From the NCBI GenBank assembly GCA_012295275.1, contig CM022667.1, forward strand, positions 12,365,038 through 12,410,037: a stretch of DNA of 45,000 bases, read 5' to 3'. The notes beneath the pieces were generated by a model. The model saw only the letters and a list, made by a program, of their open reading frames with translations. It was not told where the DNA came from and ran no database searches. Positions 15,181-27,120 of this stretch are shown here, piece after piece. The stretch is from Chrysomallon squamiferum (lineage: Eukaryota; Mollusca; Gastropoda; Neomphalida; Peltospiridae). The first letter of the stretch is position 1. The number at the start of each line of letters is the position of its first letter. Both the position numbers and the translations under genes were made by a program.

Positions 15181-15690
15181 CGGCTTTTCTTCAGGTCCAG
15201 CATCGATGGCGTAACGTCTTTTCAGCGTGGAAACAAAGGCGTTCGACTTGTTAATACGCGAATTATCCGCATCGCATCGCCGGCGCGTTTTTGTTTACCC
15301 AGTTTTACGAAGTTTAACGAAATAATTGACGATGTCTGACAGGACGAGTCGGGCGCGCTTGCCGAAGAATAACGAACGACTCTTTCCTTATTGAATCGCT
15401 CTGACCCCGTCTGCGACAAATGTTTCGTCCTACCCAGCAGCGAACACGGTGTCCTCCGAGTGATTAATCGACAATCAAGAGGTGATTAAAACCGGCCGCT
15501 GATCCCGAGAAATGACGCTAATATTGCGCCAACTTTTTATTATTATTTTTTTTTTTCCGAAGAAAGCCGATGAAAAATATGCCGCGAGAACACGTGGACA
15601 AGTCGTAAAGCCTTTGCCAGACTCTACCATCCGATAATCCAAAAGCAAACATGGATGCCGACAATCTGTTTACTCAAAGTAATCTCCAAT
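15181..15690. promoter_or_regulatory. CpG-rich unique island, possible cis-regulatory element
   Basis: About 500 bp of complex, strongly CpG-containing sequence amid A/T repeats. It has several homeodomain-type cores, including GATTA in GTGATTAATCGAC (around 15460) and GGTGATTAAAACC (around 15481), and CTAATATT near 15520. Plus frames 15060-15254 and 15112-15339 and minus frame 15419-15222 have no recognisable domain. The regulatory reading is an inference from composition and motif cores only. Confidence 0.3.
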
Positions 15691-15946
15691 AGGCTTTATA
15701 TCTAATTTAAATTAAACAACGAATTGAGCACCAAATTGGGCGGAAATAATGAACAGAATTCTAAGTCCTTTTTTGGCCTGAATTTGCATGTGAAATGTAG
15801 AAAGTGGAAAACTCACAGCTGTCTGACTATGGAAGACATCATTTTCGCTACTCGGGGCACGAACCCAAGATTTAGGTACTCACAAAAGGATATTCTTGCC
15901 AACTGGTCCTAAATTTCACATACTGATCTCAAACTAACCTTACTCT

Positions 15947-15977
<31 letters not shown>

Positions 15978-16194
15978 CTTTTTTTCTAATTTTTTTTCTT
16001 TCTTTTTTTTCATTTCTTTTTTTCTTTCTTTTTTTCTAATTATTATTTTTTATTTTCTTTTATTTTCTTTTTTCTTCTTCTTTTTTTATAATTGTTTTTT
16101 GGGGGGGTGTTTATTTTTTTTTTTATTATTTTTTTTTTAAACATTATTTCTCCATCCTTCGGCGCAAATTGATTATGAATTATAATGAAGAATG
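15691..16194. repeat. Unique segment followed by poly(T)-rich block
   Basis: 15691-15940 is unremarkable unique sequence. 15951-16140 is dominated by T runs interrupted by C and A. No gene supported. Confidence 0.7.
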
Positions 16195-17230
16195 ACACAT
16201 CACACATTATTAAATATAAATGTATTATTAAAAAAAAAAAAACAACAAACAAACAAAAAAACGAACCCATCATAATAAATGAATAATTATGATACAAACA
16301 CATACATGTAAATAAACGTGGCGATATAACCTTTATATTATTAAATATAAATGTGCATTTGTGATAAATATGAACATGGGATTGAATATTTTTAGTTCCT
16401 AATCATTAAATATACTGTTGAATTAAATATAATCAAGAACTAACAATTGAAAAATAATAATCAATAAATAAACGTACTGAAAAATAAACACTGCGGCATA
16501 TAAATAATTATTAAATTTCATAAAACTCAGTGTGAAAGCGCATGACTGATTATTAAATAAAAATATATTATAAAAAATGAATGCAGATATTCAATTACAA
16601 AAACAAGAAGAAGAAAAGAAAACCACTTTATATATAGATATATGACTAATAATCAAATAACAATATAACGTGGATATGCATGATTAAATATTAAATAAAA
16701 ATATACCAAAAAAATTGCATTTCGATAGGTACGACTGGTTATTAAATAAAAATATGTTATAAAATTTATATAGATAAACACTGAATTTGGATACGCATGA
16801 CCAATAACTAAATAAAAATATAACATTATAATGAACACAGATGAACATGACTAATATTCACTATTAATTATTAAATAAAATATATTACAAAATATAATAT
16901 GGATACGCAAGACAAGTTATTAAATAAAAATGCATCATAAAACTGAATTTGGGTGTTTTATGTGACTAATTTCAAAATACATATCATAAAATTGTATAGA
17001 GATTTATACGACTAAATATTTAATAACTAAAAAATAGATATGCACTGAATATACAGCAATGAACTGAACATTGCTACGCTTGACTGATTATTAACTATGG
17101 ATTAAAATTAAATATTATTAGGCACGATCGATTATATAAACATATGAACTGTGTATAGCTATTAAATAAGAAAACGTATCATAAAAGAAAATCTGATGAC
17201 CCTTGATGTATTAAACATAAATATAATATA
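16195..17230. repeat. Ancient degenerate tandem array, ~50-65 bp units
   Basis: The phrase TTATTAAATAAAAATATA, or close variants, recurs at about 16206, 16334, 16507, 16550, 16690, 16739, 16805, 16867, 16917 and 17158. Several copies are preceded by a degenerate GATACGCATGAC-like stretch (for example 16672-16682 and 16791-16801) and followed by ATAAAATT. Spacing is irregular, roughly 45-65 bp between neighbouring copies. It looks like an old, diverged satellite-like array rather than simple AT-rich DNA. Confidence 0.65.
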
Positions 17231-18028
17231 AAAGCGAACAAACAGACGTGGATATACGCGTATAAATATATACACAGACAAACAGACAGGCAGAATAGGC
17301 TTAACATTCGTTGAGTTATGTATGTAACTGCTATAGTATTGTCACAGACTGCAGTTGTTAGGTAATGCAAAATTCTAAATATTAAAAAAATCGATAAAAA
17401 CAGCAGCACTATTTAAGATAATATTTAACTGATTTATTTATTAATTTTAATAATGCTCGACAATAATAATAAGAACAACAACAACAACAAAAATTATAAA
17501 ATAATATTATAAAAAATATAATATAAAAATGACTACAGCAACAACATTAACATAATACTTATAATATTTGTTGTTTAACAAAATCACAATGATAGTAGAA
17601 CTAAGACGCAGTATTAATAGTAGTGGCCTTTGTTGAGTATGTCGTAGTAGTAGCAGAAGCAGCTTTTGCAATTGCAGACTAGTGCTAGTGGTTGCAGCAC
17701 CTTTTGCCGAATTAGTAGTAGTTGTAGTTGTTACTGTAGGCGTGTTGACCAATTGTTGTTATTGTATATGTTGTTAGACTGCTTCTTTTTTTTTGTTATT
17801 ATTATTATTATTTTTTTTTTTTTTTTTTTTTTTTTTATTTATTTTTTTTTTTTTTTTTTGCTGTTGTTGTTAGTGTTGTCGTGGATGTTTTTAACTAAAA
17901 GTAGTCGCACATGTCTTTGAATGAATATTTTCTAATTAATTTTTACGATATCCGGGGTAAGAGTTCACGACTGGGAAGTTTGTGAACGTAAATTTCATTT
18001 AAACTCATTTTTCAAGCAACTTTAAAAC

Positions 18029-18030
<2 letters not shown>
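17231..18030. other. Low-complexity and unique sequence
   Basis: AAC/AAT-rich sequence (17461-17520), AGT/TTG-rich sequence (17610-17760) and poly(T) runs (about 17811-17858). No coding exon seen. Confidence 0.6.
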
Positions 18031-18062
<32 letters not shown>

Positions 18063-18298
18063 CAAATCCTCGTTAGAAACCGTTCACTATTAGTGCCAAC
18101 ACTGTCTGATTAATCAAAGTGGACGTATTTTGATGAAGCCAGCTTCCAAGAAAATGGCGTAATCTTCGAGATCTTAAATGTTTTCTACCCCCGTTGCTAT
18201 CAAAGCACTCTCTCTGTGTTTGTCGTATTTCTGCTGATACAAATTCGTTTGTTTTATCTCATTATCAACCTGTTATTTACAGGAAACGGTTAAATTTG

Positions 18299-18340
<42 letters not shown>
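18031..18340. repeat. Poly(T) (32 nt) and poly(A) (38 nt) runs flanking 240 bp of unique DNA
   Basis: Poly(T) at 18031-18062 and poly(A) at 18303-18340 enclose unique sequence. The two homopolymers form an inverted pair. The enclosed sequence shows no recognisable transposon feature. Confidence 0.85.
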
Positions 18341-18349
<9 letters not shown>

Positions 18350-19496
18350 GAAATCACAAACATTTACGGCAAGGAAACACTGTTGCTTTCGAAGGGGAAT
18401 AATTTTTAACAGATGTGAATAGTTCTTTTACACGCGCACGCGGATGGCAAAAGCGGCTCTAGCACATAAAACATAATGTTTCCTGAATTTGGCTACATTT
18501 TTTTACACTTATCTCCGCAAAGCCGCACACGAAGTCATGTCTGATATCTGGCGAATAAATTTCTTAAAGGAAATGAGAAGCTTTAATCCTGACCATCGCG
18601 TGAAAAAAAAAAAAAAAAGTAACGACTCGAGTATCTGCAAACAGCAGGCCATCCGAATGTCCACCATCTTCTTTCTTCTTTATTATTTTCCACCATTTTT
18701 TTTTTTTTTTTTTTTTTTTTTTGAATTTATATATAAAGCGAATTCCTCTAAATTTTAATGAGCACCAGCAATTAGAACCATACCACGCTGTGATCAAAGG
18801 GGCCGTGGTTTTCGTTTGTATTTGTTACTATATCTGTTGAAAACTACGCCTTCTTCCGACATGTTATTGATTCCCCCCACAAAAAAAATAAAAAAATTAC
18901 TGGCTAGAAAGGTGAGTGCATCCACGACGATTTATAAAAGTGTTATTACTGTCAAATTTCAAAAGAGAAAGCGTGATATACGGGCAAAATTTTTTTCACC
19001 CACAGTACGCAATTAACAAGAAGGGACGTTTCCGAAATTAATTTATGTACGCAAAATTTCCTGTCTTAGGGGCATAATTTGCGGAAAAAAAAAAAGAAGA
19101 AAACTTTTGACAAAGCAATTAATGTTTTACAGTCTTCAGTACAGATAAAAGTAGCGGAAGTTTGATAAGGCAGCAGGAAGACATTAAAGAATTATGTTTT
19201 TGTCTTGAGTGATTTCGGTACAAGAATGGATGATCGCCCGATTGACAGACAGACGTACCTACTACGTACGTACACTGATACAGACATATTTATTTACACA
19301 AGCATGCACACTAAAGTTCTGAACGTACGTTACGAATATGCAAATAAATAAACAGACAAGCATACATATATCATAAACGCATATACATATAGACACAAAC
19401 ATGCAGACACACACATAAACAAATATATACATACATATATATACATACATAAAACATACGTATATATATACACACAAAACATACATGCATACATAA

Positions 19497-19497
<1 letters not shown>
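18341..19497. other. Gene-free unique sequence
   Basis: Complex sequence with shorter A and T runs (18602-18618, 18697-18722) and CATA/ATAC-rich sequence from 19260. No gene I can support. Confidence 0.5.
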
Positions 19498-19541
<44 letters not shown>

Positions 19542-19611
19542 CATCGTCATCGTCATCATTATTATTATTACTGTTATTGTTACTGTTGTTGATATTATTG
19601 TTATTAGTAGT

Positions 19612-19675
<64 letters not shown>

Positions 19676-19688
19676 CTAAGGGTAGTAC

Positions 19689-19769
<81 letters not shown>

Positions 19770-19770
19770 T
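19498..19770. repeat. Compound trinucleotide array (ATT)(ATC)(AGC)(AGT)(ATT)(ATC)
   Basis: A 273-bp chain of trinucleotide blocks that changes motif by single-base steps: ATT, ATC, ATT, AGC, AGT (19631-19672), ATT and finally ATC (19723-19769). All long frames here are repeat artefacts (poly-Asn/Asp, poly-Met/Ile, poly-Leu/Ser). Confidence 0.97.
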
Positions 19771-20535
19771 AATATCCCTCCCCTTCTTCTTATTCGTCGA
19801 AGTTTTTGTTTTCTTCGGTTTGAAATATATCGGGTTTTGTGAATAATTCTCTGTGTTTTCACACAAGCTTACTGTGTCTCGGGAGAACTATTACGAGTCC
19901 CTGAAGACAGCTTTTAGTAAGAAAGTTGACACCGCATCAAATTAGGCGTATAAACACTTTACGCTGGTTTCCATATTGCTGTTGGGACGAAGACATTTTT
20001 TCTTTCTTTCTTTTTCTTCGTTTTTAATTTTTTTTTTTTTTTTTTAATTTTAAGTTCTTTCACCGGCAAGAAGAAATAAACAAAGACCGTCCAGGTCAGT
20101 AAATAGTAAGATGAATTATTGAACGAGTGAAAGAAATGATGGAAGGAAGGAAGGAAGAAGGGAAAACGAAGGAAACAAGGAATGACTGAAAGAAAGAAAA
20201 ATACATTGAATGAAAACATAATAATAATGATAATAATAATAATAATGGAAATCAGGGTTCAAAAATTGATTTTTATAAATATACAAACAAAATTAAATAG
20301 ATTTTTTAAAAAAGATTTTTTAATTTTTATTGACAATTATTTTTCCATTTCCAGATGGTGATAGAATCAACATATAACTTTTTTTTCTTTTCTAACCAAT
20401 TATTCAAGATTATCAACATCATCATCATTATTGTTGTTGTTGTTGTTGTCGTCGTTGTTATAATCATCATCATTTTTGGTTTTGCTGTTGGTAGAAGTAC
20501 TTGTAATTTTGCTTTTATTCATTTATAATTTGGTT
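19771..20535. other. Gene-free unique and AT-rich sequence
   Basis: Contains a T run at 20029-20045, GGAA-rich sequence near 20140-20160 and short AAT and TTG runs. No supported gene. Confidence 0.5.
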
Positions 20536-20539
20536 ATGC

Positions 20540-20543
20540 GTTA

Positions 20544-20587
<44 letters not shown>

Positions 20588-20625
20588 CGTGTGTGAGCGT
20601 GTGTGTGTATGAGCACATAAGTGTG
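20540..20625. repeat. (TG)n-(TA)n microsatellite
   Basis: A short TG run passes into (TA)n at about 20557-20583, then back into TG-rich sequence. Confidence 0.9.
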
Positions 20626-21290
20626 GATATATTACCACAGATCTGATAGAACTGATTGATGTGAACACATACAGAAAAAATTACACATGTAAAAGTTAAC
20701 AAACAAGTGTCTTTCGAGAAGACGTGCGGATGGGTCACGTGACCGTACAAGGCGCTTTCAGAAAATTTTAATACGTTTTTCCTCTGCAGAACTCTTTCTT
20801 TTTTCGTGGGAAGGCGGCTCACAGCATTTAACAGATTGTTACCGATAGGTGCGCGGTTTTCGCTTACAATTATCTCTCCATCAGACACTTGTAAAATGTG
20901 TGGATGTCACAGGCTACGGGGTTGACAGCTCGAAAATGCGATTTCTTTAATGCCTCGTTGGGAACCTATCTAGCAGTGGGAAAGGAAAACAAGTTGTAAG
21001 ACTAATTAACGAAATAATTTCCCATGTAAAAGACGAGAAAACGCCCCTACACATGAGATGACCCGTTACACATGTGGCAAAGACTAGGCGAGTATTGCCG
21101 CACGTGAGACGGCCTCGTTTTCGAAATTTCAACCATTCGTTTTTCGCTGTATTTTCGTCATAATAATAGTTTCGCCTTTTTTTGAAACGATGACGGGATC
21201 TCGTGGGAAAATAAATGACTGCCAGTTCTCAGTTCTTAGATAATTTAGTCTCATCGTTAATATTTTAATAAAAGAATTTTTGCGTTTTAC
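20626..21290. other. Unique island, no gene recognised
   Basis: Complex, CpG-containing sequence with several CACGTG or CACGTGA-type E-box-like cores (for example near 20737 and 21100). Open frames are short and uninformative. Confidence 0.4.
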
Positions 21291-21325
<35 letters not shown>

Positions 21326-21964
21326 TCTTCTTTTAAATTTTGTTCTTAAAAGCTGCGCTTTTACGCAATGTCGTAAATTCGTTCAGAACTAATTTTGAAA
21401 AAGTGAAATTGGGTGTGGAAAAAAAATTTTTTTTATTTCTAAAAAATGATTTTTTTTTGAACGTGTTCACGGTTATGTTTCATGGGAAATTTAAAAAAAA
21501 AAAAAAAAAAAGTTGGCACATACGATTTTTAAAAATGAAAGTATAACCTTGTTCACGACGCGTGAAACTAAAAATCGGGTTTCTGTTTTAAAACGGGGGT
21601 TTATATCCTGAAGGAACAAAATTAAATAGGTACGACATTATTGTCCATAAACAGTTGACAGTAAATTTGGGTGTCTAAGGAAAGAGCGGAGGATACGAAG
21701 AGGTTTGTATATATGTATGTGCACAAGATATTTTGTGACATTAAATTTATGAGAAAAAAATATCTAAATATTTTTGTTATGATTATTATCATTATTTTAT
21801 CACTATGGTATAACACTATTATCATCATCAAAGTATTGTCATCAGCTACAAATAAGAACAGTAACAGAAACAGCGGTAGCTTTAGTAGTAGTAATAGCAG
21901 GAGTAACACTGGCAGTAGTAGTAGTAGTAGCAGCAGAAGTAGTAGTAAATTTCTATGACAAATA
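21291..21964. other. Poly(T)-flanked unique sequence ending in an AGT/AGC tract
   Basis: A T run lies at about 21293-21320 and an A run at 21493-21511. AGT/AGC-rich sequence at 21880-21947 leads into the CT tract. Confidence 0.6.
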
Positions 21965-21966
21965 TA

Positions 21967-21976
21967 CTTCTCTCTT

Positions 21977-22069
<93 letters not shown>

Positions 22070-22104
22070 ATCTCTCTTTTCTCTCTTTCTCTCTCTCTCT
22101 TTCT

Positions 22105-22139
<35 letters not shown>

Positions 22140-22177
22140 CTATCTATCTCTCTCTCTCTCTTTCTCTCTCTCTCAGT
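21967..22177. repeat. Imperfect (CT)n tract, ~210 bp
   Basis: CT dinucleotides broken at intervals by an extra T (CTTTCTC) or by TATC; older and more degenerate than the pure CT tracts elsewhere. Confidence 0.95.
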
Positions 22178-22713
22178 TCCTTAACTCCCCTATTTCAAAT
22201 CATTACCTCAGTTATTATACAAGACCACTATGAGCAGGTGGCTACACCTAACACGTGATGATAACATTTTTATTTTTATTTTTACTTTCGCACGGGCTTC
22301 GGCCCAAACATCTGTGTTTTTCACCGTTACCCGGTGCAACTTTTTGACGAAATGTCAAAAATGGCATGGGTAATTTATGTGTCAAACACACATATATACA
22401 TACACGTTCAAGGTGTGAATCATTTATTTGCTTTCTTATACTATCGGCTGAACACGTGTGATCAAAAAAAAAAAAAAAAAAAAAAAAACCCGTTGTAAGA
22501 AAGCGAGTAATAAAGAAAAAGAGAAAAAATCGTGGCATGTGTAAAACGGCCCGTGCAGAAAGTGTTTACAGCGCGGGAAAAATAACTAGCTCGATGCTTT
22601 AACAAAATTAACCTTCAGAAATACTTGGCGTGTGTTACAGGACTTTGTTTTCATAATGGAAGCGAGACAAGATGTTTTCTTTTCTTTTTCTTTTAGTTTT
22701 CTAATTTTGTTTC

Positions 22714-22717
<4 letters not shown>
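22178..22717. other. Gene-free unique sequence
   Basis: Mixed composition with a poly(A) run at about 22465-22488. No coding exon or RNA gene could be supported. Confidence 0.5.
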
Positions 22718-22769
<52 letters not shown>

Positions 22770-22770
22770 G
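22718..22770. repeat. (ATT)n microsatellite
   Basis: Uninterrupted ATT tract of about 52 bp. Confidence 0.97.
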
Positions 22771-22867
22771 CATTTGAATATATACGTGGGCGATTGTGTG
22801 TTTTTAGATGGAGTATGTCTCTCGCATAACATTTGTCTGTTAACTTTTTCGACACATTTACGAATTT

Positions 22868-22997
<130 letters not shown>

Positions 22998-23132
22998 GAC
23001 AGTCAGATCAGAGATATATAAATTCAGTAGAAGTGTTTGTTGAAATTAATTGTCATACTTGTTACTGTCGTTTCAGTTTCTTTCATTTTTCATATTTTTT
23101 TATTAGTATTTTTTTTATATATACTTAGTTGT

Positions 23133-23134
<2 letters not shown>

Positions 23135-23212
<78 letters not shown>

Positions 23213-23240
23213 GTATGTATGTATGTATGAATATATATAT
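23135..23240. repeat. (CT)38 then (ATGT)n and (TA)n
   Basis: Pure CT tract at 23135-23210, then about four ATGT units and a short TA run. Confidence 0.97.
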
Positions 23241-23732
23241 ATATATAAAATACATAGTCTTACATATACATACACACGCACGAGTGTAAGAACTATGTAT
23301 TTAATTTCAAAAAATTCTTGAAAGTTATTTTTGTAGGAAAAAAAGTTACTTACACCCCCGCAAATATACCCTCCCCCGGTACAGATGTTTATTCACTCCC
23401 TGGGTTGTGTCTGGAAGTACGAGCCATGTGTAAGCTATTTGTTTTTGCCATTTCCAGCTCAAATACCGCGATCAGTTGAAGACAGGTGTCTTCTATTTGT
23501 TTTACAATTCATACACTAAACCGTTCAGTTTATTATGCGGCATACGGTCGAAGGGAGACAACTCCACTTTTATTACACCGTCAGAACGACTTGGGAAAAA
23601 TAAAAAACGTGCTTTAATTTTGTGAATTTGTAGTAAGTGATTATTGTAGCTGTCTTTCTTAGACAGTGATTACTGATACTCTCTTTTTTTGTTGTATGTA
23701 TCTGTATGTATAAAATGTTGCAGGTTAAAAGG

Positions 23733-23733
<1 letters not shown>
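23241..23733. other. Gene-free unique sequence
   Basis: Complex sequence with no supported ORF. It includes the 12-mer GGGAGACAACTC at 23553-23564, shared with 3763-3774. Confidence 0.45.
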
Positions 23734-23809
<76 letters not shown>

Positions 23810-23880
23810 TACTACTATTGTTGTTCTTCTTCTTGTTGGTGTTGTTGTTGTTGTTATTGTTGTTGTTGTTGTTGTTGTTG
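23734..23880. repeat. (TTA)n-(ACT)-(TTC)-(TTG)n compound microsatellite
   Basis: TTA/ATT array to about 23807, a short ACT patch, TTC units, then a TTG array to 23880. Confidence 0.97.
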
Positions 23881-24310
23881 TACCGCATAAGAAATTCTGA
23901 CACTCTCTCTTTACAATTTTACCAAATAAATAATTTGTAATTAAATATGAATTATTACAGGTGTTTTTCTCTCTCTCTCACACACACACATTTTTTGTTT
24001 TTGTTTTTGCACTGAATGCCTTTTTTTTTTTTATCAGCGACAATGGGAGGATTGGAGAATGCTTCACGTCAGGGAACTGAGTTAAAATCTATTTAGAATG
24101 TAATGATTGTTACCTTTTCTGTTTCAAATGCTTTTTCTGAATACTCTTATTGGAGTTAACATAATTATAAACAGTCGTTTTTTATTATTAAATATAAAAT
24201 TTACTTAATTAATAAAGACGATCAGATAATGGAAATAATCATGAAAGAAAGAAAGCATCGAAATTATTAGTTTTTTTTTAAATCCTTAATTAGAAAAGAA
24301 AAAGGAGTAG
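23881..24310. other. Gene-free AT-rich sequence
   Basis: Short CT/CA patch near 23970-23990, T runs near 24021, otherwise AT-rich unique sequence. Nothing codes. Confidence 0.5.
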
Positions 24311-24460
24311 AAGATGTTGATGACGATGATGATGATGATGATAATGATGATGATGATGTCGTGGAGGAAAATGTAGAGGAAAAAAACAGAGTATGATGAC
24401 GATCATGATCACGTCCAACAACAAGAAGATTAATAAGAAAAAAATTATGTTGATGATGAT

Positions 24461-24490
<30 letters not shown>
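24311..24490. repeat. Two GAT trinucleotide tracts
   Basis: GAT/ATG repeats at about 24318-24358 and 24449-24488, separated by about 90 bp of unrelated sequence. Confidence 0.9.
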
Positions 24491-24493
<3 letters not shown>

Positions 24494-25066
24494 ACAAAAA
24501 GAAAAACAATAACACTCAGATTATGAAGGATGCACTTATTGCATTTTTGTTTTTATTTATAAAGAAATATATATATAGATACAGAGATATGTATATCTAT
24601 ATATATATCATCAAGCGATGAAAACAAAGAATTTTAAAAATGTGTTCGACAGGTGCAACGCGTGTAATTATCTCCCCTTCATCCGTGAGAGAGATATCAA
24701 CATATGTCTACACAGCAGCCATGTTTATCACCTCCCACCTCGCGCAGCGCGCGTGCAGACACGTCACTCGGTATCTGGGAGCTATTTAATAAAGCAAGAT
24801 GAAAAATAAGTCAGACTTGCATCTCTGAATTAACGCGTTTCTTGCCTTGTCTGTCAAAACTCCTTGATCAAAAACGTTTCCATCTTCATTTTTTTTTTTT
24901 TGTTCTTTTTTTTGTTCTTTTTAAATTTATTTCTTTTTTTTTTTCCTCTCGTTTTTAGATCAAAGTTTTATGATTGTTATAAGTTCAAACCAGAATGAAG
25001 ACGAGGAAAAAGACAGGAAGAGAAAATTATTAAAAGTGAAAATTAAAAGATTTGAATTTTTTTTAT
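24491..25066. other. Gene-free unique sequence
   Basis: A self-complementary ATATATAGATA...TATCTATATA stretch lies at about 24569-24608. A complex GC-containing patch lies at 24640-24800. No supported gene. Confidence 0.45.
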
Positions 25067-25091
25067 TGTGTGTGTGTGTGTGTGTGTAGGA

Positions 25092-25139
<48 letters not shown>
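25067..25139. repeat. (TG)n microsatellite with AGGAAAG interruption
   Basis: Two TG tracts separated by a 7-bp interruption near 25089-25095. Confidence 0.95.
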
Positions 25140-25141
<2 letters not shown>

Positions 25142-25589
25142 GAATATGTGGGTGTTTTTGAATATGTATGAATATTAGATGTGTAGAAATATTTGTTAGG
25201 GTGAATTTGGGGTATATTTATAATGGGAGTGTTTGTTTTGGATACTGAGAACGTATGTGAGAAGGTATATAATATTTATATACTTGGATAGACGTGGATG
25301 TAATAATGTGCATGTAAAATACTTATTGCTATACCATGGGTAGGTAGCATTGTTTTGTGTGCGTATATGTGTCTGTGTGTATGAATGTGCGTATGTGTGA
25401 GTGTGTGTATGTGTGTATGTAATATATATATATATATATATGTATAAATAAAATCATCACCGACGTCGTCATTATTATCATTATTATTACTGTTGTTGTT
25501 GTTGTTGTTGTGCTGCTGCTACTGCTGCTTTTATTCTTGTTGATGTGTTGTTATTTTTATTGATGATGATGATGTTGTTATTCTTATTT
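25140..25589. other. TG/TA/TTG-rich sequence
   Basis: G- and T-rich degenerate TG sequence, a (TA)n run at about 25421-25441 and TTG/GAT trinucleotides at 25490-25575. No gene. Confidence 0.6.
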
Positions 25590-25607
25590 TATTATTATTA
25601 TTATTAT

Positions 25608-25669
<62 letters not shown>
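25590..25669. repeat. (ATT)n-(AGT)n compound microsatellite
   Basis: ATT units to about 25608 pass directly into an uninterrupted AGT array to 25669. Confidence 0.97.
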
Positions 25670-26389
25670 TTCATAACTAGCGATTGTCCTTTTAAATCCC
25701 CCAATTTAAATGAACAAAGTCATTCAGTCCTGTTTCAACATTAAACCTGCTTACACCGTCTGCACTCGGAGAGAAAACATAAACAGGCGCTGAAACTTGA
25801 ATCAACAATAAAATATCACTTGTTCGTTTGTTTTAGGTTCAACGATATTCCGGCATTCAGCTTTCACATGCACGGAACACAGAAAAACAAATAGTTCACG
25901 CCAAAAAATAACCAACAGAAATCCCCCGATTCCATCCTCCACCTCCTCCTCACAATGAAACGTAACGAAAATTCTCGCGCCTGCCTCTCTCTGTCAGTGT
26001 GCGCGCGCTACAAGTGTTTCCTATTTCCACTCTAATTGGGGTGAGCGAGGAACGCGGCAAGTGTTAAGGGGAGGTCACTCTGGAAGTACTTGGTTTGGTG
26101 CAGGTGTATATGACTGGCGCACGTGTTATCGATAAAGCCCATTAGTAAAATAAATACAACTTGACTGTAACCGGCTGACTTGGAGCAGATGGCAAACACG
26201 TCTGAAAACTGTGTGTTACATATGTACAGGATAAAGTGTAAGTACGCAGTGAAGAAGAAAGAAAATGTGGTGGGTTTTTTTTTTTTTTTTTTTGTACGTT
26301 CAGGGGCGTAACTGGATGAAGTGTAAAGTGGGTTTATTACGACAGAATTAAGTGTAAATTGAAAATAATTAGAAGATTTCTCTCTCTGT
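25670..26389. other. Unique island, no gene recognised
   Basis: Complex sequence including a CpG-rich patch at about 25960-26080. A minus-strand frame at 26421-26032 (129 codons) begins inside the TG repeat and shows no recognisable domain, so it is not called. A poly(T) run lies at about 26276-26293. Confidence 0.4.
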
Positions 26390-26414
26390 CTGTGTGTGTG
26401 TGTGTGTGTGTGTG
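26390..26414. repeat. (TG)n microsatellite
   Basis: Uninterrupted TG tract of about 25 bp. Confidence 0.9.
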
Positions 26415-27005
26415 TACACATATATGGATTTACTTCTCGATATTATCATCGCTGACATCGTAATCATTATTATTACATTAGCTGTTGATGTTGATTTTGT
26501 AAGAGAATGAATTTTGGACCAATGACAACAATAAAAATAAACTGTTGTTTATGTTGTTTTGTTTTTGTTTTTCTATTTGCTTTGGGTTGTTGTTTTTTGT
26601 TGTCTTTGGGGTTGTTGTTGCTGATGGTGATGCTACAAAAAATAAAAACTGAAAGACAAATTCAAAATCTGGTATCTTGGTATCTGCTAGCTTTTAATAA
26701 AAATAAAAACAGATAAAAAGACAAATGTGTGACAGTAAGAAAAGTAATCAATATCACAGAATTGTCTTTTATTTAAAAAATAGTAATAAAATAAAATTTA
26801 AAAATTATATGCGACGACACAACCTGTTTTATTGGTCTTGTAAAACAGATAAGCGTCAAAGAAACACGGATATAATATAATATACTGTGCATAAGCATAG
26901 CGTGTATATATAAATACGTGTCTATGGAAAAATCAGTATTTAGGTAGAAAAATGAGTAACTAAAATATATACAAGCATCCCTGCCTGAATACATCCTTCT
27001 TTTCA

Positions 27006-27008
<3 letters not shown>
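26415..27008. other. Gene-free AT-rich sequence
   Basis: TTG/TTTTG-rich around 26530-26620, otherwise AT-rich unique sequence. No exon supported. Confidence 0.5.
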
Positions 27009-27060
<52 letters not shown>

Positions 27061-27120
27061 CAAACAAAAAATCTTCAAAACATTATTGATGGATCGTTTT
27101 TACACACACACACACACACA
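27009..27120. repeat. Two (CA)n tracts
   Basis: A (CA)n tract at about 27012-27056 and a shorter one at about 27102-27120. Confidence 0.95.

Noticed and set aside
18031-18340. A transposon bounded by the poly(T) and poly(A) runs
   Set aside because: Homopolymers are common throughout the window, and the enclosed 240 bp shows no element hallmark.
19330-19866. Long frames of poly-Asp/Asn/Thr/Ala and of poly-Met/Ile/Leu
   Set aside because: All are translations of one compound trinucleotide array in different frames; no real protein.
26032-26421. Minus-strand ORF of 129 codons
   Set aside because: It starts within a CA/TG repeat (His-Thr run) and has no domain or conserved feature visible.
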